From Lysobacterales bacterium (lineage in GTDB: Bacteria > Pseudomonadota > Gammaproteobacteria > Xanthomonadales > Xanthomonadaceae): DNA of 64,000 nt. The notes under the pieces were generated by a model that ran no database searches, was not told the DNA's origin, and was given only the letters and a program-made list of their open reading frames with translations. Made by a program: the position numbers and the translations under genes. The stretch is from assembly GCA_014946745.1 (NCBI GenBank), contig JADCRD010000003.1, positions 558,001 to 622,000 of the forward strand, written 5' to 3'. Positions 56,892 to 64,000 of the stretch are shown here, piece after piece (the first letter of the stretch is position 1; the number at the start of each line of letters is the position of its first letter).

Positions 56892-59800
56892 ATGAGGAAG
56901 TTGGGGCGGAGCTTGATGTCTTTTCTGTGGGGCGTGGTCGGCTGGACATTCCTGGTCGCGGCCGCCCATGCGCAGCCGGCGAATGACAACTTTGCCGATG
57001 CCGCGACGCTGTCCGGCGACGTCGTGAGCGCCACCGGCAGCAACGTCGGAGCCACCCGTGAAGCGGGCGAGCCCCAACACGCGGGAAATGCCACTCGCGC
57101 CAGCGTCTGGTGGCGCTGGACAGCGAACCGCTCCGGTACCGTCAATGTCGATACGGTGGGCAGTAGCTTCGACACCGTTCTGGCGATCTATACCGGCACG
57201 GCGGTCAATGGTTTGACCGAGATCGGCAGCAACGATGACTCCGCCGGCGTACAGAGCCGGGTGAATTTCCAGGCCGTCCAGGGCACGACCTATCGGATTG
57301 CGGTCGCGGGCTTCGATGCTGCTGTCGGCAGCATTCGCCTGCAGTTGCTGGCCGGCGAACCGCCCCCGCGAATCGCCTCCAACCCTGCGCCTGGCAGCGC
57401 GTTGACGCTGCCGGCCGGCGCCCTTGGAAGCGTCACGCAGCTGCGGCTCGATCTGATCACCACCGGTGGATCCACCGGCTCCAGCCTGCAGGTGACTTGC
57501 AATGGCGCTTCGGGAGTGCTGGTGGGTCCAGCAGGCTCAGCGCCGAACAGCGCCAGTTTCAGCCAAACGGTCAACGCCGGTTCGCAGCCCGCCGATCTGC
57601 AGATCGCTGCCACCGTGGCGGCGACCGAGCAGCGCATCAGCAACGGATTGAGCTGCCAGGTCCAACCGTCGCTGGGCGACGGCTACGCGCTGGCGTACTC
57701 GGTGGTGGTGCCGGCGGCCCAAGACGCCGACAGCCCGCCGCTCATCAGCGCGCTGCCGGCCGGCGGTTCGCGCCTGCTGCTGCGTCCCGCGCTGGCCGGT
57801 GGCAGCGCTCGCGGCGGCGTCGACTTGCAAAGCCGGGCCGGCTCGGGCGATGGCTCCGCAACCGTCAACTGCAGCGCCACGGGCAACCTGTTGATCGGTG
57901 TTTCCGGCAGCACGCCGAGCAGCTCCGCCTTTGCCTTTTCGGTGGGTGCCAATCAGGAGCCCTTCGACCTGGAACTGGCCGCTGCGGTGGGGGCCACGTC
58001 GAGTACGGCTGAGCTCAACTGTCGTGTCACGCCCAGCCGCGGTGCCACGTACACCCTGAGCTTCAGCGTGGTTATTCCTGCGGCCATTGCAGCCGAGGCG
58101 GGGGAATGGGAAGCGCAGGGCCCGATCGAAGTGACCGGAGGGCAGGTTGAAGGCGTCAGTGTGCCGCGCGCCAATCCGGTGGCAGGGGCGATCCACGTGG
58201 TGGTTCCGCACCCCAGCAATGCCGATATTCTGTACGTCGGCGCCGTCAATGGCGGCGTGTGGAAGACCCGCAATGCAACAGCGCCAGATCCGCGTTGGGT
58301 GCGCCTTACGGATAGCCAGTCATCGCTCAGCATCGGCGCGCTGGATCTCGATCGGTCGGTCGCCGACGGCGAGACGCTGGTCGCCGGCATCGGCCGATTC
58401 AGCAGCTATGCACGACTTGGCGGCGTGCGCAGCGGTTTGATCCGCACCACCAACGGCGGAGACAGTTGGACCCCGCTGGATAGCAGCATGCGCGGCAGGA
58501 ACATTTCCGGCGTGGTGGCGCGCGGGAATGTGATCGTGGCGGCGGTCGACACGGCAGACAGCTTTACCTGCAGCAATGTCGGTCTGTTCCGCAGCGTCAG
58601 CGGCGGCGCCAGTTTCACCAGGCTTATGGCCGCCCAAGGGTTCCCAAGCGGCGGCGTGGATGCACTCGCCGGCCATCCGACCAACCCCAACGTGATGTAC
58701 GCCAGCCTGGAGGCGGCTGGGTCCTGCGCCTCCAACGCCGCATTGAACGGCATCTATCGCACCGCCGACGGCGGCGCCAGCTGGGCCAAGGTCAGCGATG
58801 CCGTCATGGATGCCTTGATCGATCAGGGGGACTCCAGCAACTACCTGTTCAAGATCCAGGTCGCGCCCGACGGTGCGGTGGTCGTGGCGATTGCGCGCGG
58901 CACCCTGTTGGGCGTGTTCCACAGCGCCAACGACGGCGCCAGCTGGACCTCCCTGGGCGTGCCGCAGACCATCGAAGGCGATGAGGCGGTGGGCATTCAC
59001 CCGGGGCGGCAGGGCAGCTTGCACCTGTCGGTTGCGATCAGCCCGACCGACAGCAATCTGGTGTTTGTCGGCGGCGACCGCCAACCGCGCGGCGGCAATG
59101 GCGCATTCCCCAACAGCATCGGCGCCGCCAACTTCAGTGGCCGACTGTTTCGCGCCGATGCGCGAGCCGCCGGCGTCTGGACTTCGATCACTCACAACGG
59201 CACCGCGAGCTTCGGCTCCAGCCAGTCGCCTGCCGGCAGCGCGCCACACGCCGATTCGCGCAGCATGGCCTTCGATGCGGCTGGCCGCCTTATAGAGGGC
59301 GACGACGGCGGCGTCTATGCGCGCCTGTCGCCCGCCAACAACAGCGGTGACTGGATCAGCCTCAACGGCGATCTGCAGGTGACCGAGCAGCACAGCCTGG
59401 CTTACGACCCGCTCGCTCGAGTCACCCAGTCCGGTAATCAGGACAACGCCAACATGCGCCAGCTGCTCAGCGGTCAACCGCAGTGGGGCGTGGTGCTGAG
59501 TGGTGATGGCGGCGCGGTGGCGGTAGACCGCTTCCAGTTCGCCTCCGATGGTCGCTCGATGACCTTCTCCAGCACCCAGAACCTCGGCTCCTTCTCCCGC
59601 CGCACCTATGACGCCGACAACAACCTGCTGCGCACAGAGTTCCCCGCCCTGCGGGTTACCGGCAACGGAGCCACCCCGCGAGGACAGTTCCTCACTCCGG
59701 TCATCGCCCATCAGCTGCAGCCTCGCCGCTTGGCGATCGGCGCTGCGAACGGCGTCTACGAGTCCTTCGACTCCGGCACGACGGCGGTGCTGGTGGATCC

Positions 59801-60761
59801 CAACCTGCGCGCGTTCTCCATTCCAACCGCCGGCTCCCTTGCTTACGGCGCGATCGACAACCCGGACGTGCTGTACGCAGCCGCCTGCACCGGTGCCTGC
59901 GGCGATGTCCGGGACGGCGCGGACGGACTGTTCCTGCGTCGAGCCTTGGGCGATCCCATGACCTTGCTGCGGCAGGACTCGGAGGGTGTTTCCATCGTCA
60001 GCGTGACCCTCGACCGCAGGAACTCGAACCACGTCTTCGTGCTCGAGGATCTGGGTAGCGAATCGAGCATTTATCGAACGGCCGACGGTGGTGTCACCTG
60101 GACCGGCATCAGTGGCAACCTACCCGCGGGCGCGGGGGAGGTGCGCATCATCCGTTTCCTGCCCGGCCCCAACGGCAGCATGCTCGCCGCCGGCACGGAC
60201 CGCAGCGTCTACCTCGCCAGCGAAGCGGAGGGGTTCGCGGTTTGGCGCATTGCCGGCAGCGGCCTGCCCGGAGCACCGGTCTATGCCCTCGACTATGACG
60301 AGAGCCAGGATCTGCTGATCGCCGGCACCCTGGGGCGCGGCAGCTATAAGCTCTCCGGACCGGTGGTGCGCACCTTCCCGGCGCCGCCGGTGGGCAGCGT
60401 CAACCCGCCGCCCGGCACCGATTACTCCGGCGCCTGGTCGAACCCGAACGAGAGCGGTTGGGGTCTGATCATCGTGCGCGGTGGCAGCGGCGCGTATGGG
60501 GTGTACATCTTCCACTACGGCGACGACTCAAAGCCTGACTGGTACCTCGCACCCGGCGCCCTCAATGGCAACCGCTTTCAGGCCAACGTCAGTGCCTTCA
60601 GCGGCCCCTGGTTCGGCACGGTGCCTTACAACCCGGCCAACGTCAGCGCTCGAAGCGCCGGCTCGATCACGATCGATTTCAGCGGCGAGACCACGGCCAA
60701 CGTCAGCTTCACGATCGACGGCCGGACCGTGAATTCGAGCCTGAGAAAGCTGAACTTCTAG
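56892..60761 (+). CDS. Large secreted propeller-type protein (BNR/sortilin-like repeats)
   Basis: 1289 residues. Signal peptide MRKLGRSLMSFLWGVVGWTF...AAHAQ. The N-terminal domain (about residues 29-155, PANDNFADAATLSGDVVSAT ... RLQLL) is of pre-peptidase type. Two domains with VTCNGASG / VNCSATGN cores follow (about 160-400), then a long BNR/sialidase-like beta-propeller (about 400-1160) with repeats such as GVWKTRNATAPDPRW, SGLIRTTNGGDSWTPL, GIYRTADGGASWAK and SIYRTADGGVTWTGI. A C-terminal domain (GSINPPPGTDYSGAWSNPNESGWGL type) ends it. No anchor is seen. It is probably exported to the outside. Confidence 0.9.
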   Translation: MRKLGRSLMSFLWGVVGWTFLVAAAHAQPANDNFADAATLSGDVVSATGSNVGATREAGEPQHAGNATRASVWWRWTANRSGTVNVDTVGSSFDTVLAIYTGTAVNGLTEIGSNDDSAGVQSRVNFQAVQGTTYRIAVAGFDAAVGSIRLQLLAGEPPPRIASNPAPGSALTLPAGALGSVTQLRLDLITTGGSTGSSLQVTCNGASGVLVGPAGSAPNSASFSQTVNAGSQPADLQIAATVAATEQRISNGLSCQVQPSLGDGYALAYSVVVPAAQDADSPPLISALPAGGSRLLLRPALAGGSARGGVDLQSRAGSGDGSATVNCSATGNLLIGVSGSTPSSSAFAFSVGANQEPFDLELAAAVGATSSTAELNCRVTPSRGATYTLSFSVVIPAAIAAEAGEWEAQGPIEVTGGQVEGVSVPRANPVAGAIHVVVPHPSNADILYVGAVNGGVWKTRNATAPDPRWVRLTDSQSSLSIGALDLDRSVADGETLVAGIGRFSSYARLGGVRSGLIRTTNGGDSWTPLDSSMRGRNISGVVARGNVIVAAVDTADSFTCSNVGLFRSVSGGASFTRLMAAQGFPSGGVDALAGHPTNPNVMYASLEAAGSCASNAALNGIYRTADGGASWAKVSDAVMDALIDQGDSSNYLFKIQVAPDGAVVVAIARGTLLGVFHSANDGASWTSLGVPQTIEGDEAVGIHPGRQGSLHLSVAISPTDSNLVFVGGDRQPRGGNGAFPNSIGAANFSGRLFRADARAAGVWTSITHNGTASFGSSQSPAGSAPHADSRSMAFDAAGRLIEGDDGGVYARLSPANNSGDWISLNGDLQVTEQHSLAYDPLARVTQSGNQDNANMRQLLSGQPQWGVVLSGDGGAVAVDRFQFASDGRSMTFSSTQNLGSFSRRTYDADNNLLRTEFPALRVTGNGATPRGQFLTPVIAHQLQPRRLAIGAANGVYESFDSGTTAVLVDPNLRAFSIPTAGSLAYGAIDNPDVLYAAACTGACGDVRDGADGLFLRRALGDPMTLLRQDSEGVSIVSVTLDRRNSNHVFVLEDLGSESSIYRTADGGVTWTGISGNLPAGAGEVRIIRFLPGPNGSMLAAGTDRSVYLASEAEGFAVWRIAGSGLPGAPVYALDYDESQDLLIAGTLGRGSYKLSGPVVRTFPAPPVGSVNPPPGTDYSGAWSNPNESGWGLIIVRGGSGAYGVYIFHYGDDSKPDWYLAPGALNGNRFQANVSAFSGPWFGTVPYNPANVSARSAGSITIDFSGETTANVSFTIDGRTVNSSLRKLNF

Positions 60762-60917
60762 GGAAGCTCTGATCTATCAGAGCTTCCCGTGCGCCATGAA
60801 TGGCGCGCTCGCGAATCAAGCATGCAAGTGCTTGATTCAGCGCGAGTGAGTCCGGACCTGCGCCGGACTCACGACGTCTGAAGAACTGCAGGATGGAGTT
60901 CTTCAGACCTTCCCTAG
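60758..60917. mobile_element. 160-bp CTAG-bounded repeat element
   Basis: Exactly 160 bp between CTAG at 60758 and CTAG at 60914-60917. The ends carry inverted repeats GGGAAGCTCTGA / GAAGGTCTGAAGAACTCC and an inner GAGTCCGGACCTGCGCCGGA block shared with 31008-31167 and 47181-47376. The left CTAG contains the stop codon (60759-60761) of the large secreted protein. No gene lies in 60762-61095. Confidence 0.75.
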
Positions 60918-60923
60918 TGGATT

Positions 60924-60947
60924 CCGGGCGGGTTGTGACCCGCCCGG
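60924..60947. terminator. Hairpin between convergent genes
   Basis: CCGGGCGGGT, loop TGTG, ACCCGCCCGG. It lies between the large secreted protein gene and the end of alkB, which converge, so it may serve both. No U-tract. Confidence 0.5.
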
Positions 60948-61095
60948 GTCTGCGAAGAGATTCGCTGGCTGCTGCCCTTCGAGGCCTGTCGCAGTGCGCC
61001 GTCAGCACACTGCGGCCGAGCCCGGCCGACGCAGTCATTGCTTCGATCCGCGCCGTGGACATGTGGCCGACTGAGGTGGCCGGCGCGCTTGGCTC

Positions 61096-62274
61096 TCAGC
61101 CTCTTCGCGCGAACACTTGGACCGTCCTCCCGGGGTGTCGACGTGAATCCAGGTTGATCCGAGCTGCGTCCCCCTCCGCCGCCGCGATCACCCGCGGGTC
61201 CATCACCCGGAACCACAGCGGGGGCAGGTAAGCCAAAAGGAACATGCCGAAGTAGCCGGTCGGCAGCTGCGGAGATTCCTCGAAGTGGCGCAGGCTCTGG
61301 TAGCGACGCGCGGCATGGGCGTGGTGGTCGGCATGGCGCTGCAGGTGGAACAGCACCCAGTTCGAGACCAGCGAATTGCTGTTCCACGAGTGCCGCGGCG
61401 TGCAGCGTTCGGGTCGGCCTTCGGCGTCGATCGGACGCTTCAGGCCATAGTGCTCGATGTAGTTGGCGGAAGACAGCTGGAAGTTTGCCCAGGCCGAGGC
61501 CAGCAGCAGAAAGCCCAGCGCTGCGATGCCGAGCCACAGAATCAGGGCGGTCCACAGCGCGAGCGTGAGTGCGCCGGTCTGCAGGATCTCGTTGTCGGGG
61601 TGCCAGACGCTGCGGCCTTCGCGCTGCAGCCGCTCGGCTTCCAGCGCCCAGGCGCGGCGCCAGGCGCCCGGCCACTCGCGCAGCACGAAGCGCCAGATCG
61701 ATTCGCCCATGCGCGCCGAGGCGGGGTCGGCGAAGGTCGCCACGTCGCGATGGTGGCCGCGGTTGTGCTCGACCACGAAGTGGCCGTAGGCGGTGGGCGC
61801 CAACACCCACTGCGCCAGCGCACGTTCGATGCGCGTCTTCTTGTGGCCGAGCTCGTGGCCGGCATTGATGCAGAAGCCGCCGACCACGCCGGTCGACAGC
61901 GCCAGCGCCAGCCAGCCGTGCCAGGGCAAGTCGGCCCGGGTCGCGTACCACGCACCGACGATGAACCAGAACCACAGCAGGGGCACCACGGCCCAGGTGA
62001 TCCACCGGTAGTAGCGGTCCTCCTCCAGCTCCGGCACCTGCGACTCCGGCGGATTGCTGCGGTCTTCGCCGACCGCCCAGTCCAGCAGAGGCAGGATGAC
62101 GTAAACCAGCAGCAGGGGTGCCCACAGCGCCAGCGGCGTGTTGAGCGCTTCGGCGAGCAGCGGGCCGGCGCCGATCAGGCTGGGCACGGCCAGCGACAGC
62201 AGCCAGAGCGGGCGCTTGTGGTCTCGCCAGGGCGGGGCGACCTGCGTCGGCGCTGTGACAGGGGGCTGGGGCAC
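61096..62274 (-). CDS. alkB: Alkane 1-monooxygenase (AlkB family)
   Basis: 392 residues, six predicted membrane segments. All four conserved His boxes of membrane di-iron hydroxylases are present: HELGHKK, EHNRGHHRDVATF, LQRHADHHAHA, and NYIEHYGLKRP. The spacing HELGHK...HNRGHHRDV is that of true AlkB rather than desaturases. It oxidises the terminal carbon of medium-chain alkanes using rubredoxin as electron donor; no rubredoxin gene is visible here. It diverges from the AraC-type regulator. Confidence 0.95.
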   Translation of the reverse strand: MPQPPVTAPTQVAPPWRDHKRPLWLLSLAVPSLIGAGPLLAEALNTPLALWAPLLLVYVILPLLDWAVGEDRSNPPESQVPELEEDRYYRWITWAVVPLLWFWFIVGAWYATRADLPWHGWLALALSTGVVGGFCINAGHELGHKKTRIERALAQWVLAPTAYGHFVVEHNRGHHRDVATFADPASARMGESIWRFVLREWPGAWRRAWALEAERLQREGRSVWHPDNEILQTGALTLALWTALILWLGIAALGFLLLASAWANFQLSSANYIEHYGLKRPIDAEGRPERCTPRHSWNSNSLVSNWVLFHLQRHADHHAHAARRYQSLRHFEESPQLPTGYFGMFLLAYLPPLWFRVMDPRVIAAAEGDAARINLDSRRHPGRTVQVFARRG

Positions 62275-62370
62275 GGTGCGGCCTCGCTCTGCAATGGAGG
62301 CACAGCGTGTCGGCTTGGCAGAACGCGTGCCAGCGTTGCAGCTGCCAAGGACTCGTCAGTTCGTGCCAGC

Positions 62371-63393
62371 ATGCTGCGCATGTCCACGCCCTCTGCGCCT
62401 GCGCTGCATCCGGCCTACCTGCGCCTGCTTCTGCTGCAGCTGAGGCGTTCCGGGCTGAGCGCTGAGCCCTTGCTCGCCGAGGCGGACATCGCCGCCGCCG
62501 AGCTTGAGAGCGACCATCATCTGCTCGACCGCCAGCGCGTGCAGCGCATCGTGATCGCCGCGTTGCGCGTCAGCGGCCGGCCTTGGCTGGGGCTGGAGTT
62601 CGGCGCGGCGGTGCCCGTGTTGAGCCATGGGGCGCTGGGCTTGGCGGCCTCGGCCAGCGGCAGTCTCGGCGAGGCGCTGAGCTTGATCGCGCGTTTTCTT
62701 GCGCTGCGCGCACCGATGCTGAGCCTGAAGATATCGCCCGCGGCCGGCGGCGTCTGGGCTCGCTTCGAGCCCGCGGCGGAGCTGGGCGAGGCCCGCACCT
62801 TCGTGCTCGAAGCCGCGCTGGTCATGCTGGAGCGCCTGCTGCAGGGCTTGAGCGCCCGCGACTTCTGCGAAGCGCGGATCGAGCTGCCCTGGCCGCGTCC
62901 CGCCTGGGCGCGCCACTACGCCGCTTTTCTCGCCTCGCCCCTGCGTTTCGACGCCCGCGCCGCGCGGCTGTGGCTGCCAGATGCGCTGATGCATGCGCCC
63001 TGCCTGTCGGCCGATTCCGCGGCGCTGGCGTTCGCCCGCGCCGAGTGCGAGCGGCGCCTGGCTTCGGCCAGCCCGCGCCTCGATTTCGTCGCGGCGATCC
63101 GTCAGCGGCTTCAAGCCTGCGAGGGGGCGTATCCGGACGCGCTGCAGATGGCGGTGGAGCTGGGCCTGTCGCCGCGCAGCTTCTTCCGCCGGCTGGCAGA
63201 TGAGGGCCTGCGCTGGCGCGGCCTGCTCGACGAAGCGCGCTGCGCGCGCGCCCTGCAGCTGCTGGGCGAGACCGATCTGCCGGTCGAGCGCATCGCTGAA
63301 CGTCTGGGCTATGCCGACGCCAGCAACTTCAGCCGCTGCCTCAAGCGCTGGTGTGGCAAGAGCGCGCGGGAGCTGCGGGCCGTGCGGCCCTGA
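62371..63393 (+). CDS. AraC-family transcriptional regulator
   Basis: 340 residues from the ATG at 62371 (a second ATG at 62380 is also possible; the longer frame upstream is rejected). The N-terminal domain (Arabinose_bd type, GLEFGAAVPVLSHGALGLAA) and C-terminal double helix-turn-helix (LQMAVELGLSPRSFFRRLAD then VERIAERLGYADASNFSRCLKRW) define the OruR/AlkR-like subgroup. Divergent position 96 bp from alkB suggests it regulates alkB. That is inference from context. Confidence 0.93.
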   Translation: MLRMSTPSAPALHPAYLRLLLLQLRRSGLSAEPLLAEADIAAAELESDHHLLDRQRVQRIVIAALRVSGRPWLGLEFGAAVPVLSHGALGLAASASGSLGEALSLIARFLALRAPMLSLKISPAAGGVWARFEPAAELGEARTFVLEAALVMLERLLQGLSARDFCEARIELPWPRPAWARHYAAFLASPLRFDARAARLWLPDALMHAPCLSADSAALAFARAECERRLASASPRLDFVAAIRQRLQACEGAYPDALQMAVELGLSPRSFFRRLADEGLRWRGLLDEARCARALQLLGETDLPVERIAERLGYADASNFSRCLKRWCGKSARELRAVRP

Positions 63394-63456
63394 GCGGTGG
63401 CGTGATCGCCGCAGCCCGCGTCAAGCCAGCGCTCGGCTTCGCGCCGGGATCGCGCC

Positions 63457-63999
63457 TCAGGCCATCCATGCCGCGACGATCCGCCCGACTTCGGCCAGCA
63501 CGGCGTCGTCCTGGGCGCGCATCTTCGGGTAGTGGGCGTCGGCTTCGTAGTAGGCCGCGATCAGCACCGGCGGACGCCGCGGCGGCCAGGCGATGGCGAC
63601 ATCGTTGTGCTTGTTGGCCATGCCCGCGCTGATGCCCGTGCCCGTCTTGTCGCCGATCCGCCAGCTGGGCGGCAGGCCGGCGCGCAGGCGCTTCAGACCC
63701 GTGCGCGTCTCGAACATCCAATGCGCAAGCACGCGCTGGCTGCTGGCGTCTAGAAGGCCGGGCCCGAACAGCCGCGCGCACAGTCTGGCCATGCCGCGCG
63801 GGCTGACCGTATCGCGCTCCTCGCCAGTCGGCACCTGGTTCATCTCCGGCTCCCAGCGATCAAGGCGTAGGTCGCTTTCGCCGAGCGCGCGCAGCTGGGC
63901 GGTGAAGCCCGCGGGGCCATCGAACAAGTGCAAGAGCAGGTTCGCCGCAAGGTTGTCGCTGGTGGTCTGGGTGGCATGCGCGAGTTCGAGCGCGCCGAG
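63457..63999 (-). CDS. Class A beta-lactamase, C-terminal part (5' end outside window)
   Basis: The last 180 residues are present; the gene runs out of the right edge. SDN motif in TQTTSDNLAANLLL, the omega-loop Glu motif RWEPEMN, the KTG triad in WRIGDKTGTGISAG, and the Ser/Lys active-site pair (SxxK) outside the window. The order and spacing are those of class A serine beta-lactamases. It hydrolyses beta-lactam rings, presumably in the periplasm. Whether it is chromosomal (as in Xanthomonas and Stenotrophomonas L2-like genes) cannot be told. Confidence 0.92.
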   Translation of the reverse strand, partial: LGALELAHATQTTSDNLAANLLLHLFDGPAGFTAQLRALGESDLRLDRWEPEMNQVPTGEERDTVSPRGMARLCARLFGPGLLDASSQRVLAHWMFETRTGLKRLRAGLPPSWRIGDKTGTGISAGMANKHNDVAIAWPPRRPPVLIAAYYEADAHYPKMRAQDDAVLAEVGRIVAAWMA

Positions 64000-64000
64000 C

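Noticed and set aside
61285..62370. Long 5' extension of the AraC regulator frame
   Set aside because: It runs antisense through alkB; the regulator domain begins at 62371.

Overview
The window reads as a GC-rich gammaproteobacterial chromosome, most likely from the order Lysobacterales (Xanthomonadales). This rests on gene content and arrangement (divergent bamD/rluD followed by pgeF, divergent rsmI and lpoA-yraN with rnpB after rsmI, sucCD), on heptad-like GGGGATT repeats and REP-like palindromes between genes, and on a secreted rhamnogalacturonan lyase with a polyserine linker. The assignment is inference; no rRNA gene is present and I saw no tRNA.

Layout. 1-7.7 kb: MacB/FtsX-type ABC exporter (two permeases, one ATPase), then an NtrC-type regulator and an NtrY-like kinase, with repeats in every large gap. 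8.1 kb: a small outer-membrane barrel. 9.1-14.0 kb: a run of nine short cassettes, all on the + strand, each ending in an integron attC site whose R'' box supplies the stop codon. No integrase gene is seen, so this is a cluster of attC sites lacking integrase (CALIN). Cassettes encode unknown proteins, membrane proteins and one HEPN-like protein with an RNNFAH motif. 14.3-17.0 kb: further small accessory genes (secreted Cys-rich protein, lipoprotein, ankyrin protein). 17.2-22.2 kb: two diguanylate cyclases, one with a two-component-type beta-propeller sensor.

22.3-30.6 kb is core: ilvE, yraN, lpoA, rsmI, rnpB, an outer-membrane barrel whose 3' end lies in a 296-bp tandem duplication, and sucCD. 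30.7-36.8 kb: an orphan Phd-type antitoxin, an acyltransferase/ECF sigma/membrane-protein operon with 4-bp overlaps, nadE, and two small accessory genes, one Imm32-like. 37.6-39.9 kb: a PL11-CBM2 rhamnogalacturonan lyase. 40.2-47.2 kb is core again: bamD, rluD, pgeF, a lipase-like hydrolase, aspS and a TPR-methyltransferase. 47.4-54.4 kb: a lipoprotein, a piuC-like hydroxylase with a TonB-dependent siderophore receptor, an M19 dipeptidase and a secreted protein of unknown function. 54.5-64 kb: a methyltransferase, two secreted propeller-type proteins (one of 1289 residues), alkB with a divergent AraC-type regulator, and the 3' part of a class A beta-lactamase.

The features most worth a second look are the cassette array, a family of about 160-bp CTAG-bounded elements sitting on the stop codons of genes, and the repeat-driven changes to gene ends (kinase C-terminus, RsmI N-terminus, duplicated porin tail).
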